The notes beneath the pieces are model-generated. The model saw nothing but the letters and a program-made list of their open reading frames with translations. It was not told the DNA's origin and did not search any database. Of a stretch of 64,000 nt of DNA, positions 11,346 through 18,624 are shown piece after piece. The position numbers and the translations under genes are program-made. Location: the NCBI RefSeq assembly GCF_011682065.1, contig NZ_VUYU01000007.1, forward strand, positions 186,001 to 250,000, read 5' to 3'. Origin of the DNA: Massilia rubra. Its GTDB lineage: Bacteria > Pseudomonadota > Gammaproteobacteria > Burkholderiales > Burkholderiaceae_D. Each line of letters begins with the position of its first letter. Positions within the stretch are counted from its first letter, which is position 1.

Positions 11346-12554
11346 ATGAAAATCGCAACGACGCTGTTGATGGCGGCAGCACTGCTGCCGGGCGCGCGCG
11401 CATCGGCGCAAAAGTTCGACACCCTGGCGGCGACGCCGCAAATGGGCTGGAACAGCTGGAATAAATTCGCCTGCAATATCGATGAAAAACTGATCCGCGA
11501 AACGGCCGACGCCATGGTCAGGATCGGCATGAAGGACGCCGGCTACGAGTACGTCAACATCGACGACTGCTGGCATGGCAAGCGTGACAAGAACGGCAAC
11601 ATCGAGCCCGACCCGGTGCGCTTCCCGTCGGGGATGAAGGCGCTGGCCGACTACGTGCACGCGAAAGGCCTCAAGCTGGGCATCTATTCCGACGCCGGCG
11701 CCACCACCTGCGGCGGCCGGCCGGGCAGCCGTGGCCATGAATACCAGGATGCGATCAGCTACGCCAACTGGGGTATCGACTACGTCAAGTACGACTGGTG
11801 CGATACCAAGGGCCTGAACGCGGCGGCGGCCTACACCACCATGCGCGACGCCATCCGCAGCGCGGGGCGGCGCATGTTGTTCAGCATGTGCGAATGGGGC
11901 GACAACAAGCCGTGGGAGTGGGGCGGCGACATCGGCCATTCATGGCGCACCACCGGCGACATCTATCCGTGCTGGGATTGCGAGATCAATCACGGCTCCT
12001 GGTCCGCCTTCGGCGTGCTGCGCATCCTCGACAAGCAGGCCGGCCTGCGCAAGCACGCCGGTCCGGGGCACTGGAACGACATGGACATGATGGAAGTCGG
12101 CATGGGCATGAGCGAGGATGAAGACCGCGCCCACTTCTCGATCTGGGCCATGATGGCGTCGCCGCTCATCTCCGGCAACGACCTGCGCTCGATGCCGGAG
12201 TCGACCCGCAAGATCCTGACCAACAAGGACGTGATCGCCATCAACCAGGACAAACTGGGCGTGCAGGCGTGGAAGTTCATGTCGGAAGGGACGCTGGAGC
12301 TGTGGGCCAAACCGCTCGCCAACGATGAATGGGCGCTGATGATCCTCAATCGCGGGCCGGGTCCGATCAACTACAAGGTGGACTGGAAAAAGCACAGGAT
12401 CAGCGATGACCTGAGCAAGCGCGAACTCGATATCAACAAGACCGCCTACCGCTGGAGCGACGCCTGGAGCGGCAAGACCGGCGACACCGGCAAAAACCTC
12501 GACCTCACCATTGCGTCGCACAGCGTGGCGATGCTGCACCTGAAAGTAAAGTGA
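11346..12554 (+). CDS. Exported GH27 alpha-galactosidase
   Basis: Removes alpha-1,6-linked galactose side chains from galactomannan. The 402-residue protein has a signal peptide ending near ASA-QK, then the GH27 opening TPQMGWNSWNKFACNIDE. The nucleophile Asp150 lies in YVKYDWCD, and the acid/base Asp247 in GHWNDMDMMEVG aligns with the family's WNDPDM motif. A short C-terminal beta domain closes the protein. It sits 20 bp downstream of the mannanase gene and 6 bp upstream of an esterase gene, giving backbone, side-chain and acetyl removal in one transcript. Confidence 0.93.
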   Translation: MKIATTLLMAAALLPGARASAQKFDTLAATPQMGWNSWNKFACNIDEKLIRETADAMVRIGMKDAGYEYVNIDDCWHGKRDKNGNIEPDPVRFPSGMKALADYVHAKGLKLGIYSDAGATTCGGRPGSRGHEYQDAISYANWGIDYVKYDWCDTKGLNAAAAYTTMRDAIRSAGRRMLFSMCEWGDNKPWEWGGDIGHSWRTTGDIYPCWDCEINHGSWSAFGVLRILDKQAGLRKHAGPGHWNDMDMMEVGMGMSEDEDRAHFSIWAMMASPLISGNDLRSMPESTRKILTNKDVIAINQDKLGVQAWKFMSEGTLELWAKPLANDEWALMILNRGPGPINYKVDWKKHRISDDLSKRELDINKTAYRWSDAWSGKTGDTGKNLDLTIASHSVAMLHLKVK

Positions 12555-12560
12555 CCGACC

Positions 12561-13295
12561 ATGAACCTGCGACTTCTTCCGATCCTGCTGGCCGGGGTCC
12601 TGTGCGGCGGCCCTGCGCACTCCCAGGCGGACGCCGTGCAAACCTGCGCCGTCAACATCAAGCCGCGTACCCAGGCGTATCCGTGGATGACCATCGAACG
12701 CTGGCAGCGCATGCACGACGACCAGCTGGCGCTGGCCGACAAGGGCAATGTGGACTTGATGTTCCTGGGCGACTCGATCACCGAAGGCTGGCCGCGCGCT
12801 ATCTGGGACGCCAATTTCGGCGCGTACAAGGCGGGCAATTTCGGCATCGGCGGCGACAACACCGGCAATGTGTTGTGGCGCCTGCAGGACAAGCGCATGG
12901 CCAGGCTGTCGCCCAAGGCGATCGTGCTGCTGATCGGCGTGAACAACTTCGGGCTGTGCGACGAAAAGCCGGACCAGGTTTTCGCGGGCGTCAAGGCGGT
13001 GGTCGCGGCCTTGCGCAAGCAGTATCCGGACGCGCGCATCCTGCTCAATGCCATATTGCCGACCGGTGAATTGGCCAGCAGCGAGCGGCGCCAGAATGTC
13101 GTTGCGCTCAACAAGATGGTGGCGACCATGGACGACGGCCGCCATGTGGTTTTCCGCGACTACGGCGCCTCTTTCGTGCGGCCTGACGGCAGCATCGGCG
13201 CCGACATCATGGGCGACCATCTTCACCTGACGCAAAAAGGCTACGCCATCTGGGCCGACGTCATGCTGCCCGATGTGAAAAAGCTGATGAAGTAA
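12561..13295 (+). CDS. Exported SGNH/GDSL hydrolase, probable carbohydrate esterase
   Basis: A 244-residue SGNH-fold hydrolase with a signal peptide ending around HSQ-AD. The four blocks are visible: MFLGDSITEGWPR with nucleophile Ser72, GIGGDNTGNVLWRL (Gly), IGVNNF (Asn) and DHLHLTQKGYAIWADV with the catalytic Asp/His. The type resembles PAF-acetylhydrolase-like esterases often found with plant-polysaccharide enzymes. In this operon the likely job is removal of acetyl groups from mannan or glucomannan. The substrate is inferred from context, the fold is clear. Confidence 0.85.
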   Translation: MNLRLLPILLAGVLCGGPAHSQADAVQTCAVNIKPRTQAYPWMTIERWQRMHDDQLALADKGNVDLMFLGDSITEGWPRAIWDANFGAYKAGNFGIGGDNTGNVLWRLQDKRMARLSPKAIVLLIGVNNFGLCDEKPDQVFAGVKAVVAALRKQYPDARILLNAILPTGELASSERRQNVVALNKMVATMDDGRHVVFRDYGASFVRPDGSIGADIMGDHLHLTQKGYAIWADVMLPDVKKLMK

Positions 13296-13298
13296 GTC

Positions 13299-14348
13299 AT
13301 GTGCCGCAACGCGCTGGCGGTGGCACTGATGTTCGCTTGTGGCCCCGCCTGGGCCGAGCCGACCGTGCGCGCGGACGACCCGCGCATCGCGCGCATGGGC
13401 AGGACCGTGGCGCAGGCCGACGGCAGCCTGCGCTTCGCGTATCCCGGGGTGCGGCTGTCGCTGGCGTTCGAGGGCAGGGCGCTGTCGCTCGACGCCGTCG
13501 CCAGCGGCGAGCGCAGTCATATTGAAGTGACTGTGGACGGTGGCGCGGCGCGCATCATCGGCTTGTCCGCAAGGCCCCGGACGATCAGTTTAGTGAACGC
13601 GCGCCAGGCTGGCGTTCACCGCGTCGACATCCTGCACCGGTCCGAAAGCTGGCATGGCGTCGTCACGCTGGCCCGCTTTGTCACCGACGGCGCACTGCTT
13701 GCCGCGCCGGCGCTCCCGGAGCGCAAGATGCTCGTTCTTGGCGACTCGGTCACTTGCGGCGAAGCGATCGACCGGGTGAAAGGCGGGGAAAAGGATTCAT
13801 CGTGGTGGAACCCGCGCGCCTCCTACGGCATGCTGGCGGCGCAGGCGCTCGGCGCCCAGGTTCACCTGGTCTGCCACGGCGGGCGGGGACTGGTGCGCAG
13901 CTGGAACGGCCGCACCGGGGACGACAATCTTCCCGATTTCTACGAGCTGGCCATAGCCAGCGAAGGCCAGGCGGTGCGCTGGGACCACGCCGGCTACGAT
14001 CCCGGCCTGATCGTCAGCGCGATCGGCACCAATGACTTCAGCACCGGCATTCCAGAGCGCGCGGCGTACGTCAAGGCCTACGAGGGCCTGCTGCGCACCT
14101 TGCTGCGCAATCATCCGCATGCGCAGATCGTGCTGACCGAAGGCGCCGTTCTCGATGGCGAGCGCAAGGCTGCCTTGAGCAGCTATATCGCCGAGACGAT
14201 CGACCGCATGGGTAGCGCGCGCGTGCATGCGGCGGCATTGCTGCATCATCCCGGCGACCTGACCGACGCGCACCCCACAAAAGCGCAGCACGCGGCGATG
14301 GCGCGCGAACTGGTGCCCCAACTGCGCGCGGTCACCGGCTGGGAATAA
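13299..14348 (+). CDS. Exported CE2-type acetylesterase (N-terminal jelly-roll plus SGNH domain)
   Basis: A 349-residue protein with a signal peptide ending near AWA-EP, about 110 residues of beta-rich N-terminal domain, and an SGNH esterase domain beginning at MLVLGDSVTCGEA with Ser150 as nucleophile. The C-terminal block DAHPTKAQHAAMA carries the catalytic His. This two-domain layout, with GDS in the middle rather than at the N-terminus, is that of carbohydrate esterase family 2, whose members deacetylate xylo- and mannopolysaccharides. It starts 3 bp after the preceding esterase stop and is the last intact gene of the operon. Two different esterase families side by side suggest acetyl groups at different sugar positions. 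Confidence 0.83.
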   Translation: MCRNALAVALMFACGPAWAEPTVRADDPRIARMGRTVAQADGSLRFAYPGVRLSLAFEGRALSLDAVASGERSHIEVTVDGGAARIIGLSARPRTISLVNARQAGVHRVDILHRSESWHGVVTLARFVTDGALLAAPALPERKMLVLGDSVTCGEAIDRVKGGEKDSSWWNPRASYGMLAAQALGAQVHLVCHGGRGLVRSWNGRTGDDNLPDFYELAIASEGQAVRWDHAGYDPGLIVSAIGTNDFSTGIPERAAYVKAYEGLLRTLLRNHPHAQIVLTEGAVLDGERKAALSSYIAETIDRMGSARVHAAALLHHPGDLTDAHPTKAQHAAMARELVPQLRAVTGWE

Positions 14349-14364
14349 AAAAGAGAGCCGGTGA
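14332..14364 (+). other. 9-bp inverted repeat spanning the esterase stop codon
   Basis: TCACCGGCT (14332-14340) and AGCCGGTGA (14356-14364) pair perfectly around a 15-nt A-rich loop that contains the TAA stop. It could protect the 3' end of the operon transcript, or act as a poor terminator, but no T-tract follows. Confidence 0.35.
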
Positions 14365-14414
14365 ACCGCAGATTGTCCGCAGTGCGCCGGCCCAAGCCAC
14401 CCAGGTAAAACGGA

Positions 14415-14796
14415 TCAGTAATTGACGCCCACGCGCACACCGAACATGCGCGGCTCGACAAAGCTCGCCTGCATGAACCCACCGAACACCGAGTCGCCGC
14501 TGGTCTTGGCGTGGCTGTTGGCGACGTTGCGCACGAACGCCTCGGCATGCCATTTGTCGTTCGGCGCATCGAGCCGCACCGACGCGTCGCCCATCGCATA
14601 CGCCTTCTGATAGCGGCCGATGTGCGCGAACCCGGAATTGCGCAGGTCAAAGTACGCCTTGTCGCGCCAATTGACCTTCAGGTATGGCGTGATCCGGTAA
14701 CCGCTGGCCAGTTCGAACTTGTGCTGGCAGGACCGCACAGCCGAACGCGCTGGGGACCGCCAGACTCGTCAGAGTCCGTGTCGTTGTGAATCGCAT
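14415..14796 (-). pseudogene. Remnant of a TonB-dependent receptor (large internal deletion)
   Basis: The 3' part (about 14415-14730) encodes a typical C-terminal beta-barrel end of a TonB-dependent outer-membrane receptor: ELASGYRITPYLKVNWRDK..., a run of alternating strands and a terminal VRVGVNY with the aromatic last residue. Upstream an ATG at 14796, with a strong CAGGAGACAAG ribosome binding site, begins a signal-peptide-like MRFTTTRTLTSLAVPSAFGC. The two pieces abut but are out of frame: the distance from the ATG to the stop is not a multiple of three. The simplest reading is a receptor that lost several hundred plug and barrel codons by deletion. It lies tail-to-tail with the mannan operon, so it was probably its oligosaccharide importer. 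Confidence 0.75.
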
Positions 14797-15194
14797 CTTG
14801 TCTCCTGATTTCCGTTTGGAATATGTGCGCGCGGCTTGCGGGAGCCCGCTTTGCGCTTATATGCAACACCGTGGTGACCCGCCAGCCGTGGCAAGCGATG
14901 CAGCCTTGCGTGTATGGACGAATCGACTGAATCGAGTATTGCATTCGAAAAAACGGAGGGTCAAACAATTCCCGGAAACGGGAGGGAGTTTCATGGGGTT
15001 TACTAAACAGGGTGGCCAGCGTGCAGACCAGTTATGCGTGGCGCGTTGAAGCAGGGTGGGGGCGGCGTCCAGTACGTGTGCGGATGCCGTTCACTGCAGG
15101 GCTCATCGTCAAGTGACCTTCAAGCCGGGCGCGGTGTTTTTCGTTGCGACCAGATGGTCTGGCGCGCACTGTCCCATGTGGTGAAGTCGGGCTG
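14797..15194. other. About 400 bp without a recognisable gene
   Basis: This is the former promoter region of the decayed receptor plus spacer before the inverted-repeat element. Apart from the GTTTACTAAAC palindrome I see no coding signal; short open frames here have neither ribosome binding sites nor family resemblance. Confidence 0.6.
14998..15008. promoter_or_regulatory. GTTTACTAAAC palindrome, candidate LacI-type operator 3
   Basis: An 11-bp palindrome about 200 bp upstream of the decayed receptor's ATG. Read on the minus strand with its flank it shares the 14-mer CCCTGTTTAGTAAA with the region between the LacI regulator and GH3 gene (7527-7540). A shared operator would tie the lost receptor to the mannan regulon. 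Confidence 0.45.
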
Positions 15195-15357
15195 CTAAGT
15201 AAGTGTGCAGAAATTATTGTGATTTATAGCGAACAGAAGCGGATGCCTTGCAAGGCGCACGCCGCGACGCAGTGCGAGCACTGCTAGCGGTGGGCAACGT
15301 GGCAAGGCGCCGCTTATGGAAGCTAGAAATCGCAAGAATTTATGCGCACTTACTTAG
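15195..15357. mobile_element. MITE-like element with ~57-bp imperfect terminal inverted repeats
   Basis: The left arm (15195-15251, beginning CTAAGTAAGTG) matches the reverse complement of the right arm (15301-15357, ending CACTTACTTAG) over about 57 bp with scattered mismatches. The centre carries a perfect hairpin, GCAGTGC (15269-15275) facing GCACTGC (15278-15284). There is no transposase gene. Length (163 bp), long arms and lack of coding capacity fit a miniature inverted-repeat transposable element or large REP-type element. The right end reaches into the stop codon of the neighbouring toxin-like gene. No unambiguous target duplication could be seen. Confidence 0.65.
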
Positions 15358-16055
15358 ACCTTGACTCGAACGCGTGGCTTTTTGTTTTTGGTGACTGCAT
15401 CAGTCAACCTGGCTTTTGCTTCGTCATACCGAAGTTCCGATAGCAACTCCGCTCCGGCGGGAAGAAACCAGCCGACGATGCAGTCATTGTCGCGAAGATC
15501 AATCTGAATATGCGTGTTGACGTGGAATTCAGAGGTGGGAGCAACCCGCTCTCCTTGATAAAAGGCCGCACGCACTGCCTGGAACAATGCAAGCGGTGGT
15601 GTGTGAGATTCCCGAGCCTTGTGCATCCAGGTAAAGACTGCGTTATCCAAAGCCCGGTAAATGACGTCGGTGTCCGTATGATCGGCCGGCCTGTTGACTG
15701 GAACAGGCTTCCCCGCCGCACTCAGGCCGTCAGCAAAGGCATGATATGCCAGACTGAACTCCTTGATGCCTGCTTGCGTTGTCATATCGAGCCAATTTTG
15801 CACCTGCAGAACCGCGCCCACGACGGCGGGCGTAGCGATTGGTTTAGCTGTGTAACGCTTTGCCGGATTGCGATGCGATGCTTGGGCAAACAAAAAGGCG
15901 CGTTCAATATCGCGTTCAAAAAAATAGGCTCCCGGACCTAGCCAATCGTACTGATTATTGCTGTGGGTTAGATGTTTTACTCGACCACTGACCAAGTCGT
16001 CGCGCGTTGTGACATCACAGCCGTGATACACGATCAAAGAGGGGCCGGCGCTCAC
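15354..16055 (-). CDS. Toxin-like protein, possible ADP-ribosyltransferase fold
   Basis: A 233-residue protein not recognised at family-name level. It begins with VYHGCD (residues 9-14) and continues with YDWLGPGAYFFERD (36-49) and AFLFAQ. This layout recalls bacterial ADP-ribosyltransferase-like proteins (DUF3990 type: YHG, then DFGxGFY, then a helix). Near the C-terminus is SEFHVNTHIQIDLRD (175-189) followed by CIVGWFLP. The start is GTG at 16055, overlapping the stop of the upstream small gene (GTGA), so translation is coupled. Base composition is visibly less GC-rich than the surroundings. A toxin of a two-gene toxin-antitoxin unit is the preferred reading, by inference. Confidence 0.6.
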   Translation of the reverse strand: MSAGPSLIVYHGCDVTTRDDLVSGRVKHLTHSNNQYDWLGPGAYFFERDIERAFLFAQASHRNPAKRYTAKPIATPAVVGAVLQVQNWLDMTTQAGIKEFSLAYHAFADGLSAAGKPVPVNRPADHTDTDVIYRALDNAVFTWMHKARESHTPPLALFQAVRAAFYQGERVAPTSEFHVNTHIQIDLRDNDCIVGWFLPAGAELLSELRYDEAKARLTDAVTKNKKPRVRVKV

Positions 16056-16321
16056 TTGAACGTGCGTGTCAACTTGCCGGAGCGAGTAATAATACCGGCC
16101 TGCAATGCGACCTTGACAGCTTGTTCAGGAGACATGGCATAAGGATTGTTCACGGGCGCCGGTACCGACGCGACTTTTACGCCATATCGCTTGGCGATGT
16201 CGCCCACAGCAGCGGAGAATTGCTGTTGTTGTGTGGCGTGCCCATTCGTCCTGGGAGCTTGCTTGTTGACGCTGACAGGCCGTGGGCTGGCTGGCTTGGC
16301 TTTGACGGTCGGCTTAGACAT
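16052..16321 (-). CDS. Small basic protein, possible antitoxin of the pair
   Basis: An 89-residue protein. The N-terminal third is rich in Lys, Pro, Gln and Ala and probably disordered. The C-terminal half, AAVGDIAKRYGVKVASV through ALQAGIITRSGKLTRTFK, looks folded and could be a small binding or DNA-binding unit. The start at 16321 is set by GGGAGA 9 bp upstream; an in-frame upstream start lacks such a site. It precedes and overlaps by 4 bp the toxin-like gene, the usual antitoxin-first order. No family name is claimed. Confidence 0.6.
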   Translation of the reverse strand: MSKPTVKAKPASPRPVSVNKQAPRTNGHATQQQQFSAAVGDIAKRYGVKVASVPAPVNNPYAMSPEQAVKVALQAGIITRSGKLTRTFK

Positions 16322-16372
16322 GAATCGATTCTCCCACAGTGCATATTGGAGCGCAAGGCGAACGCGCACCGG

Positions 16373-16633
16373 TCAAATGCGCGGCGCGGTCGCCCGCTCC
16401 AACTCCCCCAGCCACTGCATCGCATGTTCCCGGCTGCTCCCGCACATCTCTTGCGATGGCTGCAGCCCGCCGCAAAACGCCGGCCGTTCCGGCTTGCCGA
16501 AAATCAGGCAGCGGTTATCAAGCCCGAGCTGGATGCAGCGCTCGCCTGCGGCTTTGCCATGCGGCATGCCGGGAATCGGACTGGTGATCGAAGGGGCGGT
16601 GCAGCAGGCGCCGCAATTGTCACGGCAATTCAT
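16373..16633 (-). CDS. YkgJ-family cysteine-cluster protein
   Basis: An 86-residue protein opening [16 protein letters not shown], followed by spaced Cys residues in [24 protein letters not shown] and EMCG. This is the YkgJ/UPF0153-type cluster thought to bind zinc or an iron-sulfur centre; its function is not established. Length and Cys spacing are complete. It is a single gene, upstream of the antitoxin-like gene and divergent from the GntR regulator. Confidence 0.88.
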   Translation of the reverse strand: MNCRDNCGACCTAPSITSPIPGMPHGKAAGERCIQLGLDNRCLIFGKPERPAFCGGLQPSQEMCGSSREHAMQWLGELERATAPRI

Positions 16634-16697
16634 GCCATCTCATTTCTGTGGGTGATTCTAGGTCGCCCAAGTATACACCCCATCCAATCATAAGATG

Positions 16698-16719
16698 TCG
16701 TACAACTATTCGGGTTGTA
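16698..16719. promoter_or_regulatory. FadR/GntR-type operator over the regulator's own promoter
   Basis: TACAAC (16701-16706) and GTTGTA (16714-16719) form an inverted repeat with a 7-bp spacer. TCGTACAACTA (16698-16708) is the exact reverse complement of an 11-mer upstream of kdgD (17635-17645). A TATAAT hexamer at 16718-16723 overlaps its right edge, so binding would block the promoter. This suggests autorepression. Confidence 0.6.
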
Positions 16720-16729
16720 TAATATGTGC

Positions 16730-17485
16730 ATGACACCTTCCCCTACTGCCCAGGCGCTGCCGCCACCCCGCAAGAAACACCGCACCCTTGCCCAAGGCGT
16801 GGTCGAACACATCACGGGCAGCATCCAGCAGGGCGTGCTCAAGCCCGGCGACAAGCTGCCCACCGAATCGGCCATCATGGAGCAGCACGGCGTGAGCCGC
16901 ACCGTGGTGCGCGAAGCCATTTCGCACCTGCAGGCGGCCGGCTGGGCCCAGACCCGGCACGGCATCGGCACCTTCGTCATCGAACGCAGCAACGCGGGCC
17001 TGGCGATCAACGCCGAGAGCATCGTCACCGTCATGGATGTGCTGGCGATGCTGGAACTGCGCATCAGCATGGAAGCCGAAGCGGCCTGGCTGGCGGCGGC
17101 GCGCCGCAGCGAGGCGCAGGTGGCCGAACTGGCCAAGGTGCTGGGCGCCATGCAGCGCAGCGTGGCGCGCGGAAGCCCCGCCGTTGACGCCGATGTGCAG
17201 TTCCACCTGTTGATCGCGCAGGCCACCGGCAACCGCTATTTCGTCGATATCCTGAGCCAGCTGGGCACCACCATCATCCCGCGTGCGCGCATCAACATGC
17301 CGCAACTGGGACACGACGATCCGGCCGCCTACCTGGAACGGGTCAACCGCGAGCACGAAGACATCTTCAACGCGATCCTGCGCAAGGACCCGGAGGCGGC
17401 GCGCGCCGCCATGCGCACCCACCTGAGCAACAGCCGCGAACGCCTGCGCCAGGCGCAGCAGCAACTGGAGTCGAACGGGGCCTGA
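16730..17485 (+). CDS. FadR-subfamily GntR transcriptional regulator (hexarate/hexuronate operon)
   Basis: A GntR regulator of 251 residues from ATG 16730. It has a winged-helix N-terminus (GVLKPGDKLPTESAIMEQHG, VSRTVVREAISHLQAAGW) and an FCD all-helical effector domain with the expected metal/ligand residues (DADVQFHLLIAQATGNRY; NREHEDIFNAI; HLSNSRERL). Alternative starts exist at 16724 (ATG) and 16715 (TTG), but both are unlikely because TATAAT at 16718-16723 is a good -10 element. Transcription would begin at about 16730, giving a leaderless mRNA. It is followed after 207 bp by kdgD and its operon; the shared operator half-site upstream of kdgD indicates that it controls that operon, with a hexarate or hexuronate as the likely effector. 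Confidence 0.88.
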   Translation: MTPSPTAQALPPPRKKHRTLAQGVVEHITGSIQQGVLKPGDKLPTESAIMEQHGVSRTVVREAISHLQAAGWAQTRHGIGTFVIERSNAGLAINAESIVTVMDVLAMLELRISMEAEAAWLAAARRSEAQVAELAKVLGAMQRSVARGSPAVDADVQFHLLIAQATGNRYFVDILSQLGTTIIPRARINMPQLGHDDPAAYLERVNREHEDIFNAILRKDPEAARAAMRTHLSNSRERLRQAQQQLESNGA

Positions 17486-17633
17486 TCGCCCGTCCGTCCA
17501 CCCATCCCGCATAGGGGAGCGCGCCCGCCGGCGCTCCCGCCGCTGTTCGCTTCGCCCTCCCTGTTTTGCGCCAACGGCCCCGCGCCGGCGGCGCCCTCAT
17601 CCGTCTCAACGTTGTGCTTGCTTATGTCGGAGA

Positions 17634-17659
17634 CTAGTTGTACGATGACGTATCACTAG
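17634..17659. promoter_or_regulatory. Imperfect 26-bp palindrome upstream of kdgD, candidate GntR operator
   Basis: The site starts CTAGTTGTACGA and ends ACGTATCACTAG, with 9 of 13 positions symmetrical. It lies 33 bp before the kdgD ATG. The left half is the reverse complement of the site over the regulator's own promoter. FadR-subfamily proteins usually bind such T-G-T/A-C-A palindromes. Confidence 0.6.
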
Positions 17660-17692
17660 CGCCAAACAACCCGCCTACCATCTGGAGACCCC

Positions 17693-18604
17693 ATGAATCC
17701 GCAAGAACTCAAACAAATCCTCTCGTCCGGCCTGCTGTCGTTCCCGCTGACCGACTTTGACGAGCAGGGCAATTTCAACGCGCGCACCTACGCCGACCGT
17801 CTCGACTGGCTCGCTCCGTACGGCGCCAGCGCCTTGTTCGCGGCCGGCGGCACCGGTGAGTTCTTCTCCCTGACCCCAAGCGAATACTCGGACGTGATCC
17901 GCACCGCGGTCGACACCTGCCGTGGCAAGGTGCCGATCCTGGCCGGCGCCGGCGGCCCGACCCGCACCGCGATCGCCCTGGCCCAGGAAGCCGAGCGCCT
18001 TGGCGCGCACGGCATCCTGCTGCTGCCGCACTACCTGACCGAAGCGAGCCAGGACGGCCTGATCGCCCACGTCGAAGCAGTTTGCGCATCGGTCAAGTTC
18101 GGCGTCGTCGTCTACAACCGCGGCCAGTGCCGCCTCACCGCCGACTCGCTCGAAAAACTGGCCGCGCGCTGCCCTAACCTGATCGGCTTCAAGGACGGCA
18201 TCGGCGACATCGAACTGATGGTGCAGATCTGGCGCCGCATGGGCGAGCGCTTCAGCTACCTGGGCGGCCTGCCGACCGCCGAAGTCTATGCCGCCGCCTA
18301 CAAGGCGCTGGGCACCCCGGTGTACTCGTCGGCCGTGTTCAACTTCATGCCGAAAATGGCGATGGGCTTCTACCACGCCGTCGCCGCCGACGACCATGCG
18401 ACCACCAACCGCCTGCTCGACCAGTTCTTCCTGCCTTACCTCGAGATCCGCAACCGCAAGGCCGGCTACGCAGTGAGCATCGTCAAGGCCGGCGCGCGCC
18501 TGGTAGGCCACTCGGCCGGCCCGGTACGCGCGCCATTGACCGACATGACGGCTGAAGAAGACGCGATGCTGCTCAAACTGATCAGCGCCCAGGGCGCCCA
18601 ATAA
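17693..18604 (+). CDS. kdgD: 5-dehydro-4-deoxyglucarate dehydratase
   Basis: Converts 5-keto-4-deoxy-D-glucarate to alpha-ketoglutarate semialdehyde with loss of water and CO2, the committed step of the oxidative glucarate/galactarate route. The 303-residue protein belongs to the DapA/NAL aldolase superfamily: [14 protein letters not shown] in the N-terminal half, VVVYNRG with the catalytic Tyr, and Schiff-base Lys167 in [15 protein letters not shown](I/V)GD is typical of KdgD rather than DapA. The start ATG follows CTGGAGACCCC. The next gene, 20 bp downstream, encodes the enzyme for the next step. Confidence 0.93.
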   Translation: MNPQELKQILSSGLLSFPLTDFDEQGNFNARTYADRLDWLAPYGASALFAAGGTGEFFSLTPSEYSDVIRTAVDTCRGKVPILAGAGGPTRTAIALAQEAERLGAHGILLLPHYLTEASQDGLIAHVEAVCASVKFGVVVYNRGQCRLTADSLEKLAARCPNLIGFKDGIGDIELMVQIWRRMGERFSYLGGLPTAEVYAAAYKALGTPVYSSAVFNFMPKMAMGFYHAVAADDHATTNRLLDQFFLPYLEIRNRKAGYAVSIVKAGARLVGHSAGPVRAPLTDMTAEEDAMLLKLISAQGAQ

Positions 18605-18624
18605 TCCCGACCGAGGAACAGCAT

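Noticed and set aside
14786-15049. Small plus-strand frame of 87 codons beside the receptor remnant
   Set aside because: No ribosome binding site or family resemblance, and it overlaps the receptor remnant and its upstream region.
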